Positions 15,725 through 23,689 of a stretch of DNA of 64,000 nt are shown here, one piece after another. Origin of the DNA: Streptosporangium roseum DSM 43021. Lineage in GTDB: Bacteria; Actinomycetota; Actinomycetes; Streptosporangiales; Streptosporangiaceae. Where the stretch lies: contig NC_013595.1 in the NCBI RefSeq assembly GCF_000024865.1, positions 10,168,001 to 10,232,000 of the forward strand, written 5' to 3'. Below the pieces are notes generated by a model. The model did no database searches and had not been told where the DNA came from. It saw only the letters and a list, made by a program, of their open reading frames with translations. The translations under genes and the position numbers were made by a program. Positions within the stretch are counted from its first letter, which is position 1; each line of letters starts with the position of its first letter.

Positions 15725-16887
15725 AGATCCGGTACATGCTCCTGCACGCCTACGGGATGGGCGGCACGATCCGCACCGTGGTCAACCAGGCCAACGCGAT
15801 GGCCGCCGCCGGGCACGACGTCGAGATCGTCAGCGCGGTACGGCGCCGCGACGCCCCCCGGTTCCGCGTCGACCCGCGCGTCGAGGTCACCGCGCTGACG
15901 GACCAGCGCGGCGGTGTGCGCGCCGACTCGCTGGGGCGCAGGGTCTGGCGGCGGGTCCGCGGGAAGATCGTGCCCCACGGCGAGTTCGCGGCGTCCTACT
16001 TCACCGAGCGGGTGGAGAGGGCCGTCATCGACTACGTCTCCGCGCTGGAGGACGGCATCCTGGTCACCACCCGCCCGGCGCTGAACCTCATCTCCGCCCG
16101 CCGTACTCCCGCGAGCGTGGTGCGGATCGCGCAGGAGCACATGAACCTGGCCACCCACCCCGAAAGCGTCCGCAGGGAGATCGCCCGCCACTACGGCCGG
16201 CTGGACGCGGTCGCGGTGCTCACCGGGACCGACCGCAGGGACTACCAGGCGCTGCTGCCCGGCACCCCGGTCGTGCGGATCCCGAACGCGGTCCACCCCC
16301 TCGACCAGGCGCCGTCGCGGCAGGAGAACCGGCTCGTGATCGCCGCCGGGCGGCTCGTCGCCCAGAAGGGGTTCGACCTGCTCATCCCGGCGTTCAAGCA
16401 GGTCGTGCACCACCATCCGGACTGGCGGCTGCGCATCTATGGCACCGGCCCGAAGAAGGCCGCGCTGCGCGCTCTCGTCAAGGAGCACCGGCTCGCCGAC
16501 AACGTCACCCTGATGGGGCGCAGTGACCGGCTGGACGAGGAGCTGGCCCATGCCTCGCTGTACGTGCTCAGCTCCCGGTTCGAGGGGCTGCCGATGGTGA
16601 TGATCGAGGCGATGTCGCACGCGCTGCCGGTCGTCGCCTTCGACTGCCCGACCGGTCCGCGCGACGTCATCACCGACGGGATCGACGGGCTGCTCGTGCC
16701 GCCCCAGGACGTCGACGCGCTGGCGGCGGCGGTCAGCCGCCTCATCGCCGACCGGGAGCTGCGGCGGCGGATGGGCGCCGCGGCCGTACGGACCGCGCGG
16801 GACTACGCTCCCGAGGCCGTCACCCCGCTGTGGGAGAGGCTGTTCACCGAACTGCTGCGGGCCGAGCCCCCCGCCGCGGAGCGCTGA
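15721..16887 (+). CDS. Glycosyltransferase family 4
   Basis: A retaining GT-B glycosyltransferase of 388 residues. It begins MKIRYMLLHAYGMGGTIRTV, whose glycine-rich loop binds acceptor or donor. The C-terminal nucleotide-sugar domain contains IAAGRLVAQKGFDLL, IYGTGPKKAALR and the EX7E-type motif SSRFEGLPMVMIEAMSHALP. The donor and acceptor sugars are unknown. An earlier in-frame start exists, but ATG 15721, which overlaps the sulfotransferase stop, gives the proper N-terminus. Family members act at the inner membrane face or in the cytosol on polysaccharides, teichuronic acids or glycolipids. With the sulfotransferase it forms a two-gene unit that could make a sulfated glycoconjugate. Confidence 0.92.
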   Translation: MKIRYMLLHAYGMGGTIRTVVNQANAMAAAGHDVEIVSAVRRRDAPRFRVDPRVEVTALTDQRGGVRADSLGRRVWRRVRGKIVPHGEFAASYFTERVERAVIDYVSALEDGILVTTRPALNLISARRTPASVVRIAQEHMNLATHPESVRREIARHYGRLDAVAVLTGTDRRDYQALLPGTPVVRIPNAVHPLDQAPSRQENRLVIAAGRLVAQKGFDLLIPAFKQVVHHHPDWRLRIYGTGPKKAALRALVKEHRLADNVTLMGRSDRLDEELAHASLYVLSSRFEGLPMVMIEAMSHALPVVAFDCPTGPRDVITDGIDGLLVPPQDVDALAAAVSRLIADRELRRRMGAAAVRTARDYAPEAVTPLWERLFTELLRAEPPAAER

Positions 16888-17207
16888 ACGCCCGGCCCCT
16901 CCGGGGTGGCGTGGTCATGAAAACTCGAAGTTAACAGTTCTGACCAAGCTGACCCCATTCTGACCAAACTGACCGCTGTGCAGATTGCACGGAACTGCGG
17001 GGGTGAGGTTCACTTATTCAAGAGTGATCTGCATGAGCCGGCAGGAAATCGATATGGCCGAGCGGCCTTATCGACTCCGCGCCCGAGTGAGATTTTCCGG
17101 TAAAAGCAGCGTTCGTTCTCTCTTTCTTCACGTGCCCGGATCACACCGCCCGTCTCCGTGATATCCGGCGCTCGTCATTCAGCAACGTATCGAAGGAGTC
17201 CGCTGGG
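16888..17207. other. 320-base intergenic region upstream of the biosynthetic cluster
   Basis: No gene seen. It is richer in A and T than its flanks, contains the CTGACC direct repeats at 16941-16976, and ends with GAAGGAG at 17191, the ribosome binding site of the MFS gene. It is the likely promoter region of the cluster. Confidence 0.6.
16941..16976 (+). promoter_or_regulatory. Four direct repeats of CTGACC
   Basis: CTGACC occurs at 16941, 16950, 16961 and 16970, spaced 9, 11 and 9 bases. The array is a 20-bp composite unit (CTGACCAA-CTGACC) used twice. Direct repeats at about one helical turn are typical of SARP- or OmpR-type activator sites, but no such activator gene is next to it. Confidence 0.45.
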
Positions 17208-18434
17208 ATGCCGCTTGCCCTGCTCGCGCTCACGTTGAGTTCTTTCGGGATCGGGACCACCGAGTTCGTGGTCATGGGACTGCTCCCCAATGTCGCCGGC
17301 GATCTGTCGGTCAGCATCACGACAGCCGGCTTCCTCATCTCCGGATACGCGCTGGGCGTCGTCGTGGGGGGACCGCTGCTGGTCGCGGCCGGCATACGCA
17401 TGCCCCGCAAGAGCATGCTCCTCATCCTGATGTTGATCTTCATCCTCGGCAACCTGCTGTCGGCCCTGGCGCCCGGCTACGCGCTGCTGATGCTGGGACG
17501 CGTCACGACCGCGATCTGCCACGGCGCCTTCCTCGGGGTCGCCTCCGTCGTGGCCGCCGACCTGGTCGACGACAGCAGGAAGGCCCGCGCGATCGCGATG
17601 GTCTTCACCGGGGGCGCGGCCGCCAACGTCGTCGGGGCGCCCCTGGGAACCTGGGTCGGGCAGAACTTCGGGTGGCGTGTCACCTTCTGGATGCTCGTCG
17701 GCATCGGGCTGGTCGGCCTGGCCGGCATCGCCCGGCTGATCCCCCGGCAGCCCTCCCAGGCGGACGCCCGGGTGGGCCGGGAGCTGGCGGTCTTCCGCCG
17801 GCCGCAGGTGGGACTCGCGCTGGCCATGACGGCGCTGAGCCTCGGCGCGCTGTTCGCCTCCTTCACCTACGTCGCGCCGATGCTGACCGAGGTGACCGGA
17901 TATTCGGAGGAGGCGCTCACCCCGCTGCTCGCCCTCTTCGGCATCGGGCTGGTCGTGGGAAACACGCTCGGCGGCCGTTACGCGGACCGCGCGCTGATCC
18001 CCACCCTCGCCACCGCGCTGGCCGCGCTCACGGTCGTGCTGGCCGTGTTCACCTTCACCGCCGGCTACCAGGTGCCGGCGGCGATCACCTTCGCGCTGCT
18101 GGGCGTCGCCGGGTTCGCCACCGTCCCGGGGCTGATGACACGGGTGATCAGCAAGGCCGAGGGGGCGCCGACCCTCGCGGCGGTGGTCACGGTCTCCGCC
18201 TCCAACGTCGGCATCGCCCTGGGTGCCTACCTCGGGGGCCTGAGCATCGACGCCGGCCTCGGTTACACCTCACCCAACTGGATCGGCGCGATCATGGCGG
18301 CCGCCGCGCTCGCGCTGACCGTCGCGTCCGGCGCGCTGGAGACGCGCGGCAGGCGCGCCGGGCGACGGGGTGACCTCGTCGCGGAAGGCGGCGAGCCGGT
18401 GCCGGCGTCCTCCCAGGGCGACGGCCCCCGCTAG
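17208..18434 (+). CDS. MFS drug/metabolite exporter (DHA1, AraJ/Cmr-like)
   Basis: A 408-residue membrane protein with twelve predicted helices. It begins MPLALLALTLSSFGIGTTEF, and the FGIGTTEFVVMGLLP stretch is characteristic of the AraJ/YdhP/chloramphenicol-resistance branch of DHA1 exporters. GAPLGTWVGQNFGWR is the family's helix-5 antiporter-type motif. The C-terminus is a short hydrophilic tail. GAAGGAG sits nine bases before the ATG. It is the first gene of the run that continues with the 5-aminolevulinate-synthase-like enzyme, 389 bases downstream on the same strand. Export of, or self-resistance to, the cluster product is the natural inference. Confidence 0.92.
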   Translation: MPLALLALTLSSFGIGTTEFVVMGLLPNVAGDLSVSITTAGFLISGYALGVVVGGPLLVAAGIRMPRKSMLLILMLIFILGNLLSALAPGYALLMLGRVTTAICHGAFLGVASVVAADLVDDSRKARAIAMVFTGGAAANVVGAPLGTWVGQNFGWRVTFWMLVGIGLVGLAGIARLIPRQPSQADARVGRELAVFRRPQVGLALAMTALSLGALFASFTYVAPMLTEVTGYSEEALTPLLALFGIGLVVGNTLGGRYADRALIPTLATALAALTVVLAVFTFTAGYQVPAAITFALLGVAGFATVPGLMTRVISKAEGAPTLAAVVTVSASNVGIALGAYLGGLSIDAGLGYTSPNWIGAIMAAAALALTVASGALETRGRRAGRRGDLVAEGGEPVPASSQGDGPR

Positions 18435-18823
18435 TCCTCTTCCGACACAGGCGGCGACCCCCGGCCGCCCTCTCCCGACACAGAGGCGACGCCCCCGGCG
18501 ATCCCCTCCCGACACAGGCGACAGCCCCGGCACCCCTCTTCCGATCTTCCGACGCACCACGGCACACGTCCGACGCACCCCGGCCTTCCTCCGACGCACC
18601 ACGGCACGGCGGTCCTCCCGCGCGGCGGGCTCCGTGCCGAGGATCCGTACGCCCGCATCGTCTCGCAGATCATCGGTCCTCCCGGCCAGGGCCCTGTTCC
18701 AACGCTGTCCGGTCACATGCGTTCGCCAGCCCCAGCGAGCCCGACTCCGACAATGTTCGCCCGATTTCCTCAGCGACGAATTCGACTGCGGTGAAGGCGA
18801 AGGACAATCAGCGAAGGATACGC
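18435..18823. other. Intergenic degenerate minisatellite before the ALAS-like gene
   Basis: From about 18440 to 18612 the sequence is a run of imperfect units of roughly 30-35 bases built around CCGACACAGG or CCGACGCACC followed by a C-rich tail. No coding region was seen. The last 200 bases are less repetitive and end with GAAGGA before the ATG at 18824; they probably hold a promoter. Confidence 0.6.
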
Positions 18824-20026
18824 ATGCTCACAAAAGTCTCCACCCGGCCCCACGTCTTCGAAACCATTGAGAACAAGCTCCGGGAGCTGAAAAGCAACGG
18901 CCTGTACCGGCATTACCTCCCCACCGCGCACATGGCGGCCAGCCCGGGCCAGACACTGCGTCTGGGGGAAGAGGTCCAGGTGTGGTGCAGCAACGATTAT
19001 CTCGGCCTGAGCCAGCACCCGGATCTCATCAGGGCGCAGATCGAGTCGACCGCGTTGCACGGCACCAGCATGGGCGGCTCGCGCAACATCGGCGGCACGA
19101 GCACCACGCACGTCGCGCTGGAGTCGGAGCTGGCCGGCTGGCACGGGAAGGAGCGCGCGCTCATCTTCTCCAGCGGCTACGTGGCGAACTTCGAGACGCT
19201 CAGCGTGCTGCTGTCGGCGGTGCCGGACATGGTTGTCCTCTCGGACGAGAACAACCACCGCTCCCTGATCGAGGGGATCCGCCGAGCGCGATGCGAAAAA
19301 CGGATATTTCCACATAACGACCTGGTCGGGCTCGAACGCTGCCTGGCCGAGTACGACGAGTCGCGGCCCAAGATGATCGTGTTCGAGTCGGTGTACTCGA
19401 TGGACGCCGACGCGTCCCCGATCAGCGCGATATGCGACCTGGCGCAGAAGTACAACGCCCTGACCTACCTGGACGAGACCCACGCCATCGGGGTCAAGGG
19501 CCCGACCGGCGCGGGGATCTGCGAGGAGATCGGGGAGACCCGGCCGACCTTCGTCCAGGGCGTCTTCGGCAAGGCCATCGGGACGGTCGGCGGATACGTC
19601 GCGGGCCCCGACGCGGCCCTGGACTACGTGCGCTCCTACGCGCCCGGCTTCATCTTCACGACCTCCCTTCCGCAGGCGTGCATGGACGCCACGCTGAAGG
19701 GCCTCGAACTCGTACGGCACGGCACCGACCTGCGCCGGGCGCTGACCGACAACTCACTCCGGATGAAAGCCGCTCTGCGGTCGGCGGACATCCCGTTCAT
19801 CGACGGGGAGCACCACATCATCCCGGTGATGGTGCCCGGCGGCGACCGGGTCAGGAAGGTGGCCGACCTCCTCCTGGAGGACCACCTCATCTACGTCCAG
19901 CCGATCAACTTCCCGTCCGTTCCCCTCGGGACGGAGCGGCTGCGCGTCACCGTCGCCCCGTATCGGACCGGCGACCAGATCGAGTACTTCGCATACGCCC
20001 TGGAATCGTGCCTCGCTCGCGCGTGA
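18824..20026 (+). CDS. 5-aminolevulinate synthase-like alpha-oxoamine synthase
   Basis: A PLP enzyme of 400 residues that condenses an amino acid with an acyl-CoA and releases CO2. It resembles ALA synthase more than KBL or BioF: VWCSNDYLGLSQHP near residue 53, GTSMGGSRNIGGTSTTHVAL near 80, ESVYSMDADASPI, and YLDETHAIGVKGPTGAG with Asp217 and His220. The PLP lysine is Lys250 in GVFGKAIGTVGGY. Actinobacteria normally make ALA by the C5 (glutamyl-tRNA) route. A dedicated ALAS here therefore suggests secondary metabolism, as known for C5N-unit antibiotics. No amide synthetase for cyclising ALA is nearby, so a different aminoketone product is possible. ATG 18824 follows GAAGGA. The dioxygenase gene begins 15 bases after its stop. 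Confidence 0.92.
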   Translation: MLTKVSTRPHVFETIENKLRELKSNGLYRHYLPTAHMAASPGQTLRLGEEVQVWCSNDYLGLSQHPDLIRAQIESTALHGTSMGGSRNIGGTSTTHVALESELAGWHGKERALIFSSGYVANFETLSVLLSAVPDMVVLSDENNHRSLIEGIRRARCEKRIFPHNDLVGLERCLAEYDESRPKMIVFESVYSMDADASPISAICDLAQKYNALTYLDETHAIGVKGPTGAGICEEIGETRPTFVQGVFGKAIGTVGGYVAGPDAALDYVRSYAPGFIFTTSLPQACMDATLKGLELVRHGTDLRRALTDNSLRMKAALRSADIPFIDGEHHIIPVMVPGGDRVRKVADLLLEDHLIYVQPINFPSVPLGTERLRVTVAPYRTGDQIEYFAYALESCLARA

Positions 20027-20041
20027 GTCAAGGAGACGGCA

Positions 20042-20881
20042 GTGGACAAGATCGACCTCATCCCCTCCATCGGCACCGAACTGATCGGCGTCACCTATGA
20101 GGACCTGCAGAAGGACGACGTTCTCGACGAGTTCGTCGACACGCTCCACCAGCGCGAACTGGTGATCATCCGCGGTATCGAGCTGACTCCGGGACAGCAG
20201 GTGGGCCTGGCGGCCCGCATCGGCAAGCCGATCCCCTTCGTTCTGGAGCAGTACCGCTACCCCGAGCTGCCGGAGATCATGATCTCCTCCAACGAGGTGC
20301 GGAACAACAAGTCCATCGGCGTGGCCCGGGTCGGCAACTTCTGGCACCAGGACTCGTCCTTCGTGGCGAAGCCCGCCGAGTACACCATGCTGCACGGCGT
20401 GAACGTCCCGCAGACCAGCGGCCACACCCTGTTCGCCAGCGCCGTCGACGTCTACGACCGCCTGCCCGGCGACTGGAAGAAGAAGATCGACGACCGCAGG
20501 GCATGGCACACCGTGGTCAAGCGCCTGCGCATCCGCAGCGAGCACGTGGGACTGTCGACGGCCGAGTACAAGGCCTGGATCGAAGAGAAGCACCCGAAGG
20601 TCGAGCACCCGCTGGTGCGGCAGGACCCCTTCAGCAAGAGGACCTACCTGTACGGCGCCCCCGAATACCTGGACTCGGTGCAGGGCTTCGACGCCAACGA
20701 GAACGCGGCCTTCTTCGCCTTGCTCGACAGCCTCATCCAGGACCCGGAGCACGTCTACACCCACCGCTGGACCCCCAAGGACCTCGTGGTGTGGAAGACC
20801 GCCACGACCCTGCACGCCGCGACCGACGTCGAGCCCGGCGTCTCGCGGACCGTGCACCGAGTCAGCATCGAAGCCGAGTAG
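20042..20881 (+). CDS. TauD/TfdA-type Fe(II)/2-oxoglutarate dioxygenase
   Basis: A 279-residue cytosolic oxygenase. The iron-binding facial triad is visible as His102 and Asp104 in FWHQDSSF and His258 in TTLHAAT. The 2-oxoglutarate salt-bridge Arg is in SRTVHRVS (Arg269 or Arg273). The fold is that of TauD, TfdA and clavaminate synthase, which hydroxylate, desaturate or halogenate unactivated carbons. An Asp occupies the HxD position, so this is not a halogenase. The GTG start has AGGAGA seven bases upstream. It lies between the ALAS-like and KAS III-like genes with gaps of 15 and 2 bases, so it almost certainly works on the same intermediate. Confidence 0.92.
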   Translation: MDKIDLIPSIGTELIGVTYEDLQKDDVLDEFVDTLHQRELVIIRGIELTPGQQVGLAARIGKPIPFVLEQYRYPELPEIMISSNEVRNNKSIGVARVGNFWHQDSSFVAKPAEYTMLHGVNVPQTSGHTLFASAVDVYDRLPGDWKKKIDDRRAWHTVVKRLRIRSEHVGLSTAEYKAWIEEKHPKVEHPLVRQDPFSKRTYLYGAPEYLDSVQGFDANENAAFFALLDSLIQDPEHVYTHRWTPKDLVVWKTATTLHAATDVEPGVSRTVHRVSIEAE

Positions 20882-20883
20882 CC

Positions 20884-21855
20884 GTGGGCGGAATAGCCGG
20901 CCTCGAGGTCGCCTTCCCGGTTTCGCGTGTCAGCGCGCAGCACATGTCCACCCTGTCGGGCGTCCCGATCCCCGACATCCTGGAGATCACCCACACCAGG
21001 GACTTCCCGGTCCTCGGTCCGGGCGAGCGGTCGTGGGAGCTGACGCTCGAAGCGGCCAGAGCGGTCCTGAAGCGCACGCAGGTGGAGCCCGCCGCCATCC
21101 GGCAGGTGATATTCGCCGGCTCCGGCGAATGGGACGTCCCGTTCTGGTCACCGGCGGCCAGGGTGGCCGCCGAACTCGGCGTCGAGCGCGCCCACTGCTT
21201 CGAGATCGCCAACTTCTGCAACGCCGGGATGACGGCGATCCAGGTCGGGCTGGACCGGATCGCGGCGGGCGGCGCCGGGTATGCGCTGGTGCTCATCGGT
21301 GACCGCCTGGGCACGATGGTCGACTACGGCGACCCCGCCTCGAAGGCGCTGTTCAACCTGGGAGACGCCGCCGCGGCGGTGCTCCTGGCGCGCGACGGCT
21401 ACGCGTTCGAGGTGCTGCACTCGGCCATGCGGACCGATCCGAGCTGGTCGGACTACTACGTCGGCGAGCACCGGCCGGACCGGGTCGTGATCCGCCGCGG
21501 CGGGCACCGCAGCGGGCTCGCCGCGGCCTACGTGGAGAACTTCACCTCGCTCATCGGCCAGACGCTGGGCGCGCTCGGCAGGGAGGTGCCGGACGTGGCC
21601 TTCTTCCTGATCAACCAGGGTGACCGCGCCATGCACGAGCGACTCCTGCGGGAGACCGGCATCCCGGCGGATCGCAGCGTCTTCAACTACGACCGGCTGG
21701 GTCACATGGGCGGGGCGGACACCATGATCGCGCTCCGCGGGCTGATGGACGACGGCAGGCTGCGCCCCGGCGACCTGATCCTGCTCGCCACCAGCGCCAT
21801 GGGCTTCAGCTGGGGCATCACGGCCCTGGAGTACCAGCCGCACAGTCAGGTGTGA
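20884..21855 (+). CDS. KAS III (FabH)-like acyltransferase/synthase with altered triad
   Basis: A 323-residue thiolase-fold protein. GTG 20884, two bases after the upstream stop, gives the usual start GGIAGLEVAFPVSRVS. The nucleophile is Cys112 in EIANFCNAGMTAIQ. The other two FabH catalytic residues are changed: the family's HQAN motif reads NQGD (in FFLINQGDRAMHERLL) and the GN motif reads GH (DRLGHMGGADTM). A later His in RAMHER may substitute. Such KAS III homologues include decarboxylation-independent acyltransferases that make esters, as in the CerJ/ChlB3 group, rather than C-C bonds. It is likely to transfer an acyl group during assembly of the cluster product. No acyl carrier protein is encoded nearby. 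Confidence 0.85.
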   Translation: MGGIAGLEVAFPVSRVSAQHMSTLSGVPIPDILEITHTRDFPVLGPGERSWELTLEAARAVLKRTQVEPAAIRQVIFAGSGEWDVPFWSPAARVAAELGVERAHCFEIANFCNAGMTAIQVGLDRIAAGGAGYALVLIGDRLGTMVDYGDPASKALFNLGDAAAAVLLARDGYAFEVLHSAMRTDPSWSDYYVGEHRPDRVVIRRGGHRSGLAAAYVENFTSLIGQTLGALGREVPDVAFFLINQGDRAMHERLLRETGIPADRSVFNYDRLGHMGGADTMIALRGLMDDGRLRPGDLILLATSAMGFSWGITALEYQPHSQV

Positions 21856-21924
21856 TCTTCGCGGGACCGGCTCCGGCCTCTCGCGGCACGGAGCCGGGCC
21901 TCCCACGGCAGAAAAGGGTTGAAC

Positions 21925-22716
21925 ATGAGACACGATCCCTACGGTGAAGGCGTCCTGAGCAAGGACATCCCCACCGAACTGCGACGGCTCCAGCTGCTGG
22001 AGAACGCCCTGGACCCGCTGAGCATCGCGGCCATCGAGAAACTCCCGCTCGGCTCCACCCCGCGGTGCCTGGACATGGCCTCGGGAGCGGGTTCCATGTC
22101 CTACTGGCTCGCCGACCGCTACCCGGGCGGGAGCGTGGTCTCGGCGGACATCGACCCGCGCTACCTCGACGGGGAGCGTGCGCCCAACCTGACGGTGCGC
22201 ACCTTCGACATCCGCGAGGAGGATTTCCCCAAGGGCTCCTTCGACCTCATCCATGCCCGCTCCGTGCTCAAGCACCTGCCCGAGCGCGAGGAGGTACTGG
22301 CCCGTTTCGTCGACTGGCTGGCGCCGGGCGGATGGCTGGCGATCGTGGACGGCTACTGGTTCCCCTCCGACGACACGGCCCATCCGGAGTGGGGCGGGGT
22401 CCTGCGGGCGATCGTCGAGCAGATGAACTCACAGGGCGGCGACATGCGCTGGACCCGGCGCCTGCCCGGGCTCATCGCCCGGCTGGGGCTCACGGACGTC
22501 AGCGTGCAGCTGACGCCCTCGCTCGCGGGCTGGGAGGGGTGGGGCGAGCAGCTCCACGAGTGGATCCGCCCGACGATCCGGCAGACGGGGCCGACCCTGG
22601 TGCGCAAGGGATATGTCACCGCGGAGGAGGTCGAGCGGTTCCTGGAGGCCGAGGACGGCCCGCACATGGCCGAGTGGTTCGGCGTGGTGGCGTCGGTCGT
22701 GGGCCGCGTACCGTGA
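21925..22716 (+). CDS. SAM-dependent class I methyltransferase
   Basis: A 263-residue Rossmann-fold methyltransferase. The SAM-binding glycine motif is CLDMASGAGSMSYWLADRYP near residue 48. VVSADIDPRYL supplies the ribose-binding acid, and FDLIHARSVLKHLPEREEVL is motif post-I to III of small-molecule methyltransferases. The ATG at 21925 follows AAAAGGG; an in-frame TTG at 21919 is less likely. The 69-base gap after the KAS III-like gene is the widest in the downstream half of the cluster. The next gene overlaps by four bases (GTGA), so translation is coupled. It probably O- or N-methylates the cluster product. Confidence 0.9.
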   Translation: MRHDPYGEGVLSKDIPTELRRLQLLENALDPLSIAAIEKLPLGSTPRCLDMASGAGSMSYWLADRYPGGSVVSADIDPRYLDGERAPNLTVRTFDIREEDFPKGSFDLIHARSVLKHLPEREEVLARFVDWLAPGGWLAIVDGYWFPSDDTAHPEWGGVLRAIVEQMNSQGGDMRWTRRLPGLIARLGLTDVSVQLTPSLAGWEGWGEQLHEWIRPTIRQTGPTLVRKGYVTAEEVERFLEAEDGPHMAEWFGVVASVVGRVP

Positions 22717-23552
22717 CGGCCCCGCAGGAGACGGTCCGGCGGCTGGGCTATGAGGATTTCGCCGGCTGCCTCGCCCTGGCGCAGGACCGCGGCTGGCCCG
22801 CCGAGTACCGCGCGTGGGATCTGCTGTTCGCCTTCGGCGAGGTGTACGGGATCGACGATCCCGGCGGAGGGCTGGCCGCGGTGATCGCGCTGGCCCGGTA
22901 CGGCGACAGGCTGGCCAACCTCGGCGGCCTGCTGGTCGCGCACCGGCACGGCCGCCGCGGTCTCGGCGCGCTGCTGATGAGATACGCGACGGAGCGCGCC
23001 GGGACCGCGAGCGTCTGGCTGACCGCGACCGAGTACGGCCAGCAGATGTACGAGGGCCTCGGCTTCCGGGCGACCGGCACGTGCACCAGGTACGCCGGGT
23101 ACCTGCGTCCGGACGATCAGCCGGGACGGTGGTCCCGGGAGGCGGAGCCATCCGACCTCCCGGAGATCGTCGCCCTGGACGCCGAGGTCTTCGGTGCCCG
23201 CCGTACCGGGGTGTTCGCCTACCTGTTCGCGGCCGCCGAGCAGATCCGGCTGGTCGGAGGGCCGGCGGGCGTCCGCGGGGTCGCGGGCGTCTGGCGCGGG
23301 GTCGACGGCCCCGTCGTCGGGCCGGTGATCGCCGAGGACTCGGACACCGCGGCGGCCCTGCTGTCCGGCCTGGCCCCGGCCATCGAGGGCCCGGTACGGA
23401 TCGACCTCTACGGCCACCGGCCGAAGCTGCGGGCCTGGCTGGAGGAGCACGGCCTCCGGGAAGCGGGCGGCACGACGGTCATGGTCTACGGCGACGACCC
23501 TCCCGGCGACCGCGCCCGGCTGTTCGCACCGGTGACGAGGGCGATCGGCTGA
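22713..23552 (+). CDS. Tandem GNAT N-acetyltransferase
   Basis: A 279-residue protein starting with GTG that overlaps the methyltransferase stop. The N-terminal half has the acetyl-CoA motif A region NLGGLLVAHRHGRRGLGALL and motif B YEGLGF. The C-terminal half (from about residue 140, ASPSDLPEIV-like, FGARRTGVFAYLF) resembles the second GNAT-like domain seen in two-domain acetyltransferases. The family moves an acetyl group to amines. In this cluster an amine made by the ALAS-like enzyme is the obvious candidate for modification or self-protection, but that is inference. It is the last gene of the run before the convergent regulator. Confidence 0.85.
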   Translation: MTAPQETVRRLGYEDFAGCLALAQDRGWPAEYRAWDLLFAFGEVYGIDDPGGGLAAVIALARYGDRLANLGGLLVAHRHGRRGLGALLMRYATERAGTASVWLTATEYGQQMYEGLGFRATGTCTRYAGYLRPDDQPGRWSREAEPSDLPEIVALDAEVFGARRTGVFAYLFAAAEQIRLVGGPAGVRGVAGVWRGVDGPVVGPVIAEDSDTAAALLSGLAPAIEGPVRIDLYGHRPKLRAWLEEHGLREAGGTTVMVYGDDPPGDRARLFAPVTRAIG

Positions 23553-23574
23553 TCACCGCGGCCCGGACGCGCAC

Positions 23575-23601
23575 GCCGTCCCGGGGTGCAGCCGGGACGG
23601 C
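23575..23601. terminator. Bidirectional hairpin between convergent genes
   Basis: GCCGTCCCGG (23575-23584) and CCGGGACGGC (23592-23601) form a perfect 10-bp stem with a 7-base loop. It sits between the GNAT stop and the end of the convergent regulator gene. Confidence 0.6.
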
Positions 23602-23689
23602 ATGTGCTCGGGGGTCTCCTCGCGACGGCGAGACGAGGAGCCCCCCGGGCGGCGCGCTACGACGGACGTCGCCGGCGTGCCGCGGGGTG

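Noticed and set aside
18824..20026. Housekeeping biotin or threonine-degradation enzyme (BioF or Kbl)
   Set aside because: The VWCSNDYLG, ESVYSMDADASPI and GSRNIGGT motifs follow ALA synthase more closely, and no biotin or threonine genes are nearby.
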